Assembly: GCA_964617665.1 (NCBI GenBank)
Contig: CAZUAH010000155.1
Span: 1-26,749, forward strand
Length of the DNA: 26,749 bases
Direction: 5' to 3'
Source: JADHUC01 sp964617665
GTDB lineage: Bacteria; Planctomycetota; Planctomycetia; Pirellulales; Pirellulaceae
Part shown: positions 1 through 7,451 of the stretch, one piece after another
How the letters are laid out: every line of letters begins with the position of its first letter
Numbering within the stretch: position 1 is the first letter of the stretch
Notes under the pieces: model-generated
What the model saw: the letters and a program-made list of their open reading frames with translations, nothing else
The model's database searches: none
Told to the model about the DNA's origin: nothing
Position numbers and translations under genes: made by a program

Positions 1-664
1 AAGAGTACTCAAGAGTGCGAATTTGTTACAAACAGATACACACGGATACGAATTGACACGGTCGGCAGAGGGTGAGGACGAGTGCGGCTAGCGGTCTGTC
101 AATCGGTAGTTTTCGTGTGATTCCAATCAATGGGGTGGCCAGGGTTGGAGCGAGGAACGAGCGAAACCGCGGGGTCCGACGCAGCAGATTGTCAAGACAT
201 GCGAAGTGGCGCCTGAATCAGATGCTGGGGCGGCACAATTACTCGTAAATAGAGTGTTAAGCCTGAGCGGCCGTTTTGGGGCCGCGAAGATGCCTAATTC
301 CAGGTGGTGGCGGTTGATGGCAGGTCACTCGTAACCTGCACGGGTCACATCCACCTCAAGCGGTTTCCGCTGGCGAGAACGGCCGGTCGGTGTTGTCGCA
401 GTGATGGCGCCGCAGGCCATTCTTGTTCTCCGACCTGACTGGTCTCAACCGGAGGCTTCAGTTCCGTCGCGAAGTGGCGCAATCCGATCCTCGTCATCCC
501 GTCCGCACCGAGCAGCAGCGGCGAGCGTGTTGTCGTCGGCCAACCCGTTCGTGACACAGGACGACAACTCCTGTGTCGATTAACGTTTACGGACTCCAAC
601 ATGTCGCGGCACGCAGGACGAGATTCATCAATACGTCAAACCACCGAAACTCTGGCGAGTTCCG
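1..664. other. Left-edge region without a supportable gene
   Basis: I found no reading frame here with recognisable protein similarity. The short open frames at 345-602 (minus) and 401-583 (plus) lack family features and overlap each other. The stretch holds a copy of a dispersed repeat at 136-177 and a small G+C-rich hairpin (GCGGCC at 267-272, GGCCGC at 280-285, 7-nt loop). No T-run follows the hairpin on either strand, so it is not a clear terminator. The region lies downstream of the minus-strand hydrolase gene that ends at 665. Confidence 0.5.
136..177 (+). repeat. Dispersed repeat, copy 1 (truncated)
   Basis: This stretch begins TGGCCAGGGTTGGAGCGAG and matches the left half of the palindromic element at 1608-1681 at about 37 of 44 positions, in the same orientation. 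The right arm of the palindrome is missing. The two copies bracket the alpha/beta hydrolase gene. It looks like a decayed member of a multicopy intergenic repeat family. The copy number elsewhere in the genome cannot be seen from this window. Confidence 0.5.
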
Positions 665-1549
665 CTACTGCTCCCCTTCGACTAGCGGATCCAGGAACTT
701 GTAGAATTCTTGCGTCGCGGGATCATCGGGTTTGCCGAGGTCGTTGTTCAAACGGCTGTGGTTGCTGTCGCGTTTGCCGTATGCCTTGACGGGTATCTCC
801 GCTGCCCTCAGCACGCTTTCAAGACACCGCGCCTGGGCTCGTGTATTTGGATTACCGGGGAAATAGAAGATCAGGAACGGCGGGATGCCTTTGTCTTTGG
901 CCACGTGCGTCACGGCCGAGAAATCGACGTGTTTTTCCGGGTCGTTGCCGAACTTCTGGCGATGACCAAAGGTGAACATCCTGCCGCCGTAGAGCGTTTG
1001 TCGGAACTCGGCCGTCATGATGATTTTGGGTATATCGTAGGTATCGCCGTCCACTGGGACGCAGCCTTTCAGCACATCGAACGACACGCCTTCTTTCTTC
1101 AGGTAACGATCGTCGATGCAGATCAACGCTGCCAATTGAGCGCCGGCCGAGTGTCCGCCCACGAAGATCCGCTTGGGATCTCCGCCATACCTGGCGATGT
1201 TCTTGTGCACCCAGCCGAACGACTTGGCGATGTCGCCAGTCAGCTCTTCCATCTTCACTTCTGGGAGAAGTCGATAGTTCGTCGAGACGAAGACAAAGCC
1301 TCGCTCGGTCAACACCTTGGGCTTCAGCGCCACATCACTCTTGTCGCCAACTTGCCATCCGCCACCGTGGATCCAAAACATGACGGGCAGACTCTTCGCG
1401 GCCGGTTCTTCCGGCGTGTAGATATCCAGAACGTGGCGCTCGTGTCCGTTCTCGACGTAAGGAATGTCCGACGCCAGCTTCTGGGCGGTGGCGCCACTGC
1501 AAAGCAAGAGAAACGGCACAACGAAGGCGAAAACGAGCTTGGTGTTCAT
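665..1549 (-). CDS. Exported alpha/beta hydrolase, carboxylesterase-like
   Basis: This 294-residue protein is a predicted secreted serine hydrolase of the BD-FAE/esterase-lipase type. Residues 1-22 form a signal peptide ending in ATA-Q. The oxyanion-hole motif HGGGW is at 61-65 and the nucleophile elbow GHSAG puts the catalytic Ser at 134. His264 (SNH) is the likely catalytic His. In relatives as I recall them, the catalytic Asp sits in a stretch like ADRPDT. Here the matching stretch, PGNPNT (231-236), has no Asp, so the triad may be incomplete. A ribosome site AAGGA lies 9 nt before the ATG. It is the last gene of the minus-strand series that includes the GH10 protein 1.6 kb upstream, which would fit an ester-removing role on acylated polysaccharide. 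That role is inferred, and the true substrate is unknown. Confidence 0.9.
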   Translation of the reverse strand: MNTKLVFAFVVPFLLLCSGATAQKLASDIPYVENGHERHVLDIYTPEEPAAKSLPVMFWIHGGGWQVGDKSDVALKPKVLTERGFVFVSTNYRLLPEVKMEELTGDIAKSFGWVHKNIARYGGDPKRIFVGGHSAGAQLAALICIDDRYLKKEGVSFDVLKGCVPVDGDTYDIPKIIMTAEFRQTLYGGRMFTFGHRQKFGNDPEKHVDFSAVTHVAKDKGIPPFLIFYFPGNPNTRAQARCLESVLRAAEIPVKAYGKRDSNHSRLNNDLGKPDDPATQEFYKFLDPLVEGEQ

Positions 1550-1607
1550 GGCGGAGAATCCTTTTGAAGGAAACGAGAGAAATCAGTTTCTTCGCGCGAT
1601 TGCCGCG

Positions 1608-1681
1608 TGGCCGGGGTTGGAGCGAGACACGAACGAAACCCCCGGGGCTTCCATCGCTCACGCTCAGTCCAGCCCCGGCCA
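1608..1681. repeat. Palindromic intergenic repeat, copy 2 (complete)
   Basis: The ends TGGCCGGGGTTGGA (1608-1621) and TCCAGCCCCGGCCA (1668-1681) pair as a 14-bp stem with one G-T wobble and a loop of about 46 nt. The left arm and inner part match the truncated copy at 136-177. Such elements are typical noncoding repeats of planctomycete genomes. Because it is upstream of the hydrolase start at 1549, it may also fold in a 5' leader. Confidence 0.65.
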
Positions 1682-1833
1682 CTCCGTTCGGCCTGACCGG
1701 CCCACGAGTTCGTGTGCGGGCCATATCGAGTCAGAGTATTGCGCCGGACTCCATCGTGCAAGTGTGTCGGAGCTTTGATCGTCATTTCTGCGCCAACTGC
1801 ACACGATGGCAGGCAAATATGGACATCAATCTC

Positions 1834-1865
1834 GTGAGCCGACGGCGCTAGCCCCTACGGCTCAC
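1834..1865. repeat. Hairpin just downstream of the 1883-3055 gene
   Basis: The arms GTGAGCCG (1834-1841) and CGGCTCAC (1858-1865) form an 8-bp stem. An inner GGC/GCC pair surrounds GCTA. It begins 18 nt past the stop codon of the minus-strand gene. No T-run follows on the minus strand, so it resembles a REP-type palindrome more than a classical terminator. It could still stabilise mRNA 3' ends. Confidence 0.5.
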
Positions 1866-1882
1866 ATTCCGAGAACACGTTC

Positions 1883-3055
1883 TTACGGATCGTTAGGCGC
1901 TGCTGATACCTTGCGACTTCGATTGGGCGCGCCCAACGCGAATTCCTCGGCGGGGACGAGCTTCTCGCCGTCGTAGATCTGCAACCGTCGTTCAATCTCG
2001 TCGGCCACACGATAGCCATACTTCACCCCGAGGCTCGAAAGTTTGAATACCTCTAGGTCAATCGGCTGATTCAAGCTGGACTCGCGTAACTTGAAGATGC
2101 GGTGACTCACCAGGTTTGCATCCGCATCTTGTGGTTCGTTTTCCCTGGGGTTCACCCAATTGTAGCGCCTGATTTCGTGGCGGGACGGCAGGTAAATCCC
2201 GTCGTCGTTGCGGTACTCCCAACTCATTTCGACCTCGCGTCGTCCAAACGAGATCGTCCGGTAGGTAAGTGCGTTGTAACCTGCCGCAGACGAGAAAACG
2301 ATCGTTTCCTCGTGATTGTTGCCCTCGCCATCATCGCTGGGATGCCGAATGGTCAGAAGATACTCGGTGACGCCGTCCGTCTGACGTTGTACCAGCGTCG
2401 TGGTGTTCTTGCGTCGTGCCTGCGAATTCTCGTCCAAAAGCCATTTAGCGTAAGCTGAACACGTCACAGCGAACCGACGATATCCGGGCCCGAAAAAGGT
2501 GAGCGGATTTACATGGAACTGATCCAACTTGGCCTTGCGTCTATCCCGCCGACAGACTCTGGCTCGTCCAAAGCCGTCGATCCGCGGAAGACCTTCCACT
2601 TGGGCACGCAAGTTTTGTGGCGCGAAATGAAGGAAGTGCTCGGGGGTGAGTACCGTTCGGTATTCCCGAGGTTTGAACTTCACCGGAATATCTTCGCCTG
2701 TTCGGCGATCAACCCGCTTCGAAGGCTTCGCTTTGATGTAATCGCTACGCACTCGGCCGGTCTTTGCGTCAATTGTGTACGGCACGACGACCTCAGAGAC
2801 TTGCCAGCCGGGACCCGCGTCTGTACCGTCGGCCAAACGCCGATTCGGCGAGTACAACCTCTCGCTCAGGTCGTAGATACCGCTCCACGTATCAATTCCT
2901 TGATAGTTCGCGTCCATTAGAACCGACAGCATGACAAAGGTATCGACCTTTTCTTTTCCTGTGATGACGCGTTCCTGTTCGGCTGCTGCGGTCTCCGCCG
3001 ACGGCCAACCAGCGACGCAAAGCAGCAGAATCAATCGACTCAAGTGCCGTTTCAT
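1883..3055 (-). CDS. Exported protein of unknown function (390 aa)
   Basis: I do not recognise this family. Residues 1-25 form a signal peptide (hydrophobic LILLLCVAGW, then small residues before AEQE), so the protein is exported. The mature part is soluble, mixed alpha/beta, and rich in charged residues. It has no further membrane segment and no Cys-lipobox. The middle and C-terminal parts (about 220-360) alternate short beta-strand-like stretches and aromatic residues. They remind me of planctomycete proteins loosely similar to LolA or lipoprotein-sorting proteins, but no motif proves this. GAGG lies 9 nt before the ATG. It is 134 nt downstream of the GH10 gene on the same strand and may share its transcript. 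Confidence 0.8.
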   Translation of the reverse strand: MKRHLSRLILLLCVAGWPSAETAAAEQERVITGKEKVDTFVMLSVLMDANYQGIDTWSGIYDLSERLYSPNRRLADGTDAGPGWQVSEVVVPYTIDAKTGRVRSDYIKAKPSKRVDRRTGEDIPVKFKPREYRTVLTPEHFLHFAPQNLRAQVEGLPRIDGFGRARVCRRDRRKAKLDQFHVNPLTFFGPGYRRFAVTCSAYAKWLLDENSQARRKNTTTLVQRQTDGVTEYLLTIRHPSDDGEGNNHEETIVFSSAAGYNALTYRTISFGRREVEMSWEYRNDDGIYLPSRHEIRRYNWVNPRENEPQDADANLVSHRIFKLRESSLNQPIDLEVFKLSSLGVKYGYRVADEIERRLQIYDGEKLVPAEEFALGAPNRSRKVSAAPNDP

Positions 3056-3189
3056 CGTTCAGTACCTCGTCTGAGAGGTAGAGCAGAGCGGATTCCTGCC
3101 GGCTGCGTGTTCGATCGTCATTTAATTTGCCGGTCGGAGACGGCCCTACGCCTGCTTGATCCAGTGGCCGTGACGCAAGACGCCTTCCG

Positions 3190-4533
3190 TCAATCGAGCG
3201 TCACCACCAACTCTTTTTCTTCGCGCGACAATGACAGCGTCTGTTCTTGTTGTTTCGTGCTATCACGAACCGTGACCACGTAGTCGCCGAGGAACCCGCG
3301 CGTCGTGAAGCGGCCTTGTGCGTCCGTTATGCCATTCTTGTTCGTCCACCACTTCTTTTTAACGAGATCCAACCACGCCTGGCCTGCCGGTTTGATGGAC
3401 CAGTCTCTTCGGTACAGCGCCGCGTCGGGCTTCCAGTGGCGGCCTTCCCAGAATCCCCACATCACGATGCCCTGAAAGGCCGGATGGCTGAACGCGACGG
3501 TCATCACATCGCGCAGATAGTCCGCCTGTAACTGCTCGTCACGCCCCACTTGCACATCCAGTTCTGTCAGTTGCAGATTGGGGGTCAACTTGGCGAATCG
3601 GTTAAATGTTGCATGGAGTCGTTTGGGCGCCGGGAGATGTCTCCTGCTGAAATGGCCCATGAACCCAATGCCATCTGGAGCTGCATCATGTTGAATCAGG
3701 TATCGAATGACCTTTTCGTAATCATCCGTCCGAATGCCCGAAAGCACCTGCCCTTCGTTTACCCACAGTTCCATACCCGGGGCCAATTGGCGTGACTTCT
3801 TGATCACCTCGGCGTAGATCTGGTTGCCGCCCGTAACCGATGCAAATGTCTCGCCCCATCCGACGATATGGTTAATGACATCCCATTCGCCGACGCGTTT
3901 CCCGGCCGCGGGTATCTTCTCTTCCATGTGTGCCCAGAGATCGGGGCGAAGCTGCTCCGGCTGGCCGATGTACTTTGACTGCAACCGATCGAGCGGTGCC
4001 CACGTGATGTAGTGGCCGCGGACTTCGATATCGCGTTCGCTGAGCCACCTGAACGCCTCGTTCAGCCATTCCTGGCGAAAGACCCGGTGGTCGTTGCTCT
4101 TGGAGACGTTCCAGGGCTGCCATTTCAGATCGTTTTCGAAAACGACTTTGTTGTAGTGTTCCTCGACGATCTTCCGATACATTTCGGCATCAGTGCCTTC
4201 GATGCCGAGCAACTGTGCTGTCACTGCCGACCCAAAACCGAAAGCGTGACGCCGCATCTTCACTTCCACTTTCGCCCCTTTGATCGGAGTACCAGTGACG
4301 TCGACAACCTTGATAACCAGGTTTGCCTTTCTGATGCGTTCGATGCGCTGTTCGGCGTCGCGCCGCCACGCAGCGTCCTTCTCGCGACCTTCGTAAGTCG
4401 CGTTGGCTTGCGCGGCGAAGGCTATGCGACCTTTCCGCTGACGGCGTTCTTCCGCCGCGGTCACGAATGAAACACAAACTGTGGCAGTGAGGCAAAGGGA
4501 GAAAAGACTGAGTGCACCGGGCCGATTTTGCAT
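3190..4533 (-). CDS. Exported GH10 endo-1,4-beta-xylanase-like protein, acid/base residue changed
   Basis: This 447-residue protein has a signal peptide (1-26) and an N-terminal beta-rich segment (about 70-105, VKMRRHAFGFGSAV) common in GH10 proteins of this type. A GH10 barrel follows: FENDLKW near 130, GHYITW, and LTELDV with the nucleophile Glu324. The closing motif is MWGFWEG, ending near KPAGQAW. A short beta domain follows (about 405-447). GH10 enzymes cleave beta-1,4-xylan by retention and need a Glu in WDVxNE as acid/base. Here that motif reads WDVINH (His222). The 102-residue spacing to Glu324 fits the GH10 layout, so this is the true position. Activity is therefore doubtful or altered. 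The open frame extends to 4716, but the ATG at 4533 is chosen because the signal peptide starts there and AGGA lies 9 nt upstream. Confidence 0.87.
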   Translation of the reverse strand: MQNRPGALSLFSLCLTATVCVSFVTAAEERRQRKGRIAFAAQANATYEGREKDAAWRRDAEQRIERIRKANLVIKVVDVTGTPIKGAKVEVKMRRHAFGFGSAVTAQLLGIEGTDAEMYRKIVEEHYNKVVFENDLKWQPWNVSKSNDHRVFRQEWLNEAFRWLSERDIEVRGHYITWAPLDRLQSKYIGQPEQLRPDLWAHMEEKIPAAGKRVGEWDVINHIVGWGETFASVTGGNQIYAEVIKKSRQLAPGMELWVNEGQVLSGIRTDDYEKVIRYLIQHDAAPDGIGFMGHFSRRHLPAPKRLHATFNRFAKLTPNLQLTELDVQVGRDEQLQADYLRDVMTVAFSHPAFQGIVMWGFWEGRHWKPDAALYRRDWSIKPAGQAWLDLVKKKWWTNKNGITDAQGRFTTRGFLGDYVVTVRDSTKQQEQTLSLSREEKELVVTLD

Positions 4534-4542
4534 GGTCGGGGA

Positions 4543-4546
4543 TCCT
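4543..4546 (-). promoter_or_regulatory. Ribosome binding site overlapping the upstream stop codon
   Basis: AGGA on the minus strand overlaps the TAG stop (4545-4547) of the DUF362 gene and sits 9 nt before the GH10 ATG at 4533. This arrangement suggests translational coupling and decides the GH10 start against the upstream in-frame codons. Confidence 0.65.
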
Positions 4547-5606
4547 AACTGCGAATGTCGCCTTCGAGCGAAATGGTTTGAAACTCGTCCGACTTCCACT
4601 TCAATTGGCCTTCGAAGCGGTCGTGCATCTTGTATTTGCAGATGCAGTCGAGCGGATCGGCTCCCACCACTTCGATCTTCGACCGGTCGCCCTGCCCCAG
4701 TCCGGCGTCGGCGCAATAGTTCAGGTAGCCCACGTCGGCGAAGTCGACGCCCATGACCTCCAGGGCAATGCGATCTGTTGCGACCACGTCCGTGCCGGCA
4801 ACCGCAACTCGACTATCGACAGCGTTGCCGCCGCATGGCCCGTTGCCTTCCATGCCTTGAAATCCGTCGATCACCGTCAAGTCCGGACACACGTGTTGAG
4901 CGATCAGGAACATGTTGTAGTTGATCAGCTTGGTTCCTTGATGAAACTGTCGCTTGTCGCTGCGGCCCCCGAACTTCAAGGCGCCACCCACAACCACGTT
5001 CTTCAGTCCCAGTGTGGCCACAACCGCGTTGTGCGTCTTCATAACAGCGGCCGAGATGACGTAGAAATCCGGATCGCACAGCATGCGAGCCATGCGGATT
5101 GGCACCGGGCGCAAATGCGTGTCCAACACGCGAAACGTCTTGTAGCGATCCGTGTCCAATTCGTCTAACGAGACATCGTAGGTCGACGTCAGTTTGGTGT
5201 AGCCATAATTCTCGTAGCCCTTTGCGGCTGGCGCGCCGGCAGGGGATTCCGCAATGACGACTGTCTTCTGATAGAAGGGCTTGAGGAAGTCCAGGATACC
5301 CATCACCGCCTCGACGTGCGTGGCCGCCAGTTGTTTGCCCGTCGTCACGAAGTTGGGTTTGATCACAACTTGGCGCGTTCCGATCGCTTCACGTATTTCC
5401 TTTTCCACGGTTCTCAGCGACTCCAGCACATTTCGTCGCCGGTCATTTCCCTTGACCAATGCAACTTGCGTCGGTTCCTGCGCATCGTTCTGAGTGGCGG
5501 CACGGGCTTGCGCCGTCCCAAGGTGTTGGCCTGCAAGCACCGATCCTACCACTCCGGCCGACATGCCGCCGAGAAAATTTCGTCTGTCCATTCGCAGTGA
5601 ACCCAT
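4545..5606 (-). CDS. Tat-exported DUF362 domain protein
   Basis: This 353-residue protein carries a twin-arginine signal (DRRNFLGG at about 7-14, hydrophobic stretch to about 28, then AQA). The rest fits DUF362. It has an N-terminal VALVKG strand, KPNFVTTG near 85, VMKTHN, a LGLKNVVVG glycine motif, GRSDKRQFHQG, and a late TDVVATD segment. DUF362 proteins are often fused to ferredoxin domains or placed near redox enzymes, but no CxxCxxC cluster is visible here. The biochemical role of the family is not settled. AGGAG lies 8 nt before the ATG at 5606, supporting this start over the Met five codons in. The gene is 11 nt upstream of GH10 and 71 nt downstream of the unknown 562-aa gene, so these very likely form one transcript. 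Confidence 0.9.
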   Translation of the reverse strand: MGSLRMDRRNFLGGMSAGVVGSVLAGQHLGTAQARAATQNDAQEPTQVALVKGNDRRRNVLESLRTVEKEIREAIGTRQVVIKPNFVTTGKQLAATHVEAVMGILDFLKPFYQKTVVIAESPAGAPAAKGYENYGYTKLTSTYDVSLDELDTDRYKTFRVLDTHLRPVPIRMARMLCDPDFYVISAAVMKTHNAVVATLGLKNVVVGGALKFGGRSDKRQFHQGTKLINYNMFLIAQHVCPDLTVIDGFQGMEGNGPCGGNAVDSRVAVAGTDVVATDRIALEVMGVDFADVGYLNYCADAGLGQGDRSKIEVVGADPLDCICKYKMHDRFEGQLKWKSDEFQTISLEGDIRS

Positions 5607-5677
5607 GACTATTGCTCCTGATGTAGCTGTGATTTTGATGATCTTCTCTGATGGGCGCGCAGTTCACGTCATTGGCC

Positions 5678-7366
5678 TTAACGTCCTCGCGCCGCGAGTT
5701 TTCTGAGGGCCATCTGGAAATCGGGGGTGTTACGGACGAGTCGCGAGTTGTTCGGCTTGTCCTGGTTCCAAGCCGCCTGGCTGCTGTAGATGCTGTCAGG
5801 CGTAGGATAACACATCTTATCCAGCAGAGCTTTCTTGTTTGCGACTTCTTCTGTAGTCCCCAGCCACGTCCGGATTGCGTACGAGGTCATCCTCATTCGG
5901 CCGAGTTCCTGGAGTGTAATGCCCGCCGGGGCAAAGCGACGGCCGTATCGCTCGTTCGTATCGTAGGTGCTGTCCCAGTTTGGCCGGTGAACGGCTAACA
6001 GGTCCAGATCGGTTCTTGCCTGCAGCGTCACGGTACCGGTCGGTTCGAGTTCCGTCACTTCGCCATCGTCGTGGATACCGTTCGCATTGGCGTCCATGTA
6101 AATGCGCAAGGCATCCTTGGAGGAACTGAAGGCCAGATTGCCGCCGGCCATGACCGTGATGCGGTAGGTCCTCGCTTCGGGAGCATCGTTGAAGATCGTG
6201 AACGGATGGATTGCTGGTTCGTCTTTGGTGACCATATCTACGCCCAGAACCGAGCCCTTCCCGCCGAGCGCCCGGATGTCGTTGCGCTCGTACATCACCC
6301 AGACTTTGTTGTATTTCACGGTCGCCGGATGCTTCGTCTCGGTCGAGAGGATATCGAAGTAGATGCGAGTCAGATAAGGGATGTATTGATAGGCATCGGT
6401 TTGGCCTTGCGAATTGTCGCCCACCACGGTCATCAGCGGGTTGATGCAATACGGAGGGCGCATGCCGCTGCGGACGCCGCTTGGTGCCGGGCCGAAACAG
6501 AAGACAATCGTGTTCTCGCTGAGCGCGTAAGCCCTGTCCAACGGGTATCGCTGGTAGGAAGCAGGTTTGTGGTAGAAATGGCAACCGCCGCCATTGAACG
6601 TGCCGCCCGTCTCCGGGTTGTTGGTCCAGTTCAAGAGATCCGATCCATAAACGGACGTGTACGTGCCCAACTCGCCCCGAACCCAATCCAGATTGTCATG
6701 GGCAACATCGGGGTTCGCCAATTGAGCCTTGCCCGGATCACCGCCGTCGCGCGTATCGCCTTGCGTCGAGAAACGCATTCGGTCCGCCGGCAACTCGACT
6801 TCGCAGCAAATCCGATTCGCCGGGCCGTACCTGAGCCCTTCGAAAAGCGGCAACAGAAACGTCTTCCTGGACCCAGCGCCGATCCACAGCCGGGTGCCGG
6901 AGCCTGTTGTCCAGGTATCTCGTTTGTAGATGCGATCCGGGTGTGCCAAAGCCGTGGCGTAGTCGTTGTCCACACTCGAACCGCCGACAGGCGAGTTGTT
7001 GTGCGGACTGCCGCCGGTCATGTACCGCGTGAGTGACTTACCGCCGTGCAGCAGGTTATCCGCCCAGTACGTGCCGCCGAAGGTGTGCCAGCCCATGAAG
7101 CCGCCTTCGTTGATCCGCAACTCCAGCACGTTCACGCCATCGGCCTTTGCCAAATCCTGTGTGGTATCGCCGTAGTGATCAGAGAAGACAACCTCCGAGA
7201 AATATGCCGGATCCACGTTCAGGAACTCGGCTTTCATCGCGTCGTATTTCGGGCTGTCGAGAGATGAGCGGCGCGCGTACTCTCCGGCGCTGGCGAGGCC
7301 CACGAAGAACGGACAGACGACGGAGAAAAGAGCCAGGATGATTTGCTGACTGGACGACGTTGTCAT
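5678..7366 (-). CDS. Exported protein of unknown function with an EF-hand-like loop (562 aa)
   Basis: I do not recognise this family. A signal peptide spans residues 1-28 (LALFSVVCPFFVGLASA). The mature protein is rich in Gly, Asn, Tyr and Trp, with stretches such as GGTYWADNLLHGG and GGTFNGGGCHFYHKP that look like extracellular beta structure. Residues 425-436 read DANANGIHDDGE. This matches a 12-residue calcium loop with acidic or Asn ligands at 1, 3, 5, 9 and 12, as in dockerin- and SdrD-type repeats. The segment around it (about 395-450) resembles an Ig-like domain. The C-terminus is basic and helical, with no anchor seen. The open frame continues to 7435, but ATG 7366 has AGGAG 9 nt upstream and starts the signal peptide. 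It lies 85 nt after the MFS gene and 71 nt before DUF362. Confidence 0.83.
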   Translation of the reverse strand: MTTSSSQQIILALFSVVCPFFVGLASAGEYARRSSLDSPKYDAMKAEFLNVDPAYFSEVVFSDHYGDTTQDLAKADGVNVLELRINEGGFMGWHTFGGTYWADNLLHGGKSLTRYMTGGSPHNNSPVGGSSVDNDYATALAHPDRIYKRDTWTTGSGTRLWIGAGSRKTFLLPLFEGLRYGPANRICCEVELPADRMRFSTQGDTRDGGDPGKAQLANPDVAHDNLDWVRGELGTYTSVYGSDLLNWTNNPETGGTFNGGGCHFYHKPASYQRYPLDRAYALSENTIVFCFGPAPSGVRSGMRPPYCINPLMTVVGDNSQGQTDAYQYIPYLTRIYFDILSTETKHPATVKYNKVWVMYERNDIRALGGKGSVLGVDMVTKDEPAIHPFTIFNDAPEARTYRITVMAGGNLAFSSSKDALRIYMDANANGIHDDGEVTELEPTGTVTLQARTDLDLLAVHRPNWDSTYDTNERYGRRFAPAGITLQELGRMRMTSYAIRTWLGTTEEVANKKALLDKMCYPTPDSIYSSQAAWNQDKPNNSRLVRNTPDFQMALRKLAARGR

Positions 7367-7375
7367 GTTCCCCGG

Positions 7376-7380
7376 CTCCT
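7376..7380 (-). promoter_or_regulatory. Ribosome binding site fixing the start at 7366
   Basis: AGGAG on the minus strand is 9 nt before ATG 7366. The longer frame beginning at 7435 has neither such a site nor a signal peptide at its start. Confidence 0.6.
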
Positions 7381-7451
7381 TTGACTCTGCGCCGTTAAAC
7401 AAAGACACCACAAATCGGTGGCAACACCTGACCACCGTTGCTCACATCGTA

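Larger units (their letters stand above)
1550..1882. other. Intergenic region with two palindromic repeats
   Basis: This 333-nt gap separates two minus-strand genes. It holds the 74-nt palindromic repeat at 1608-1681 and a 32-nt hairpin at 1834-1865. No coding frame with family similarity was seen. The promoter of the hydrolase gene probably lies here, but I cannot point to convincing -35/-10 boxes. Confidence 0.5.

Noticed and set aside
267..285. G+C-rich hairpin as a terminator
   Set aside because: The stem is only 6 bp and no T-run follows on either strand. It lies about 380 nt past the nearest stop codon.
710..1567. Long plus-strand frame of 285 codons opposite the hydrolase
   Set aside because: It is the reverse shadow of the hydrolase gene, which has a signal peptide, HGGGW and GHSAG motifs and a ribosome site. 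The shadow has none.
4534..4716. N-terminal extension of the GH10 protein
   Set aside because: The extra residues lie opposite or within the DUF362 gene in another frame and precede a normal signal peptide with its own ribosome site.
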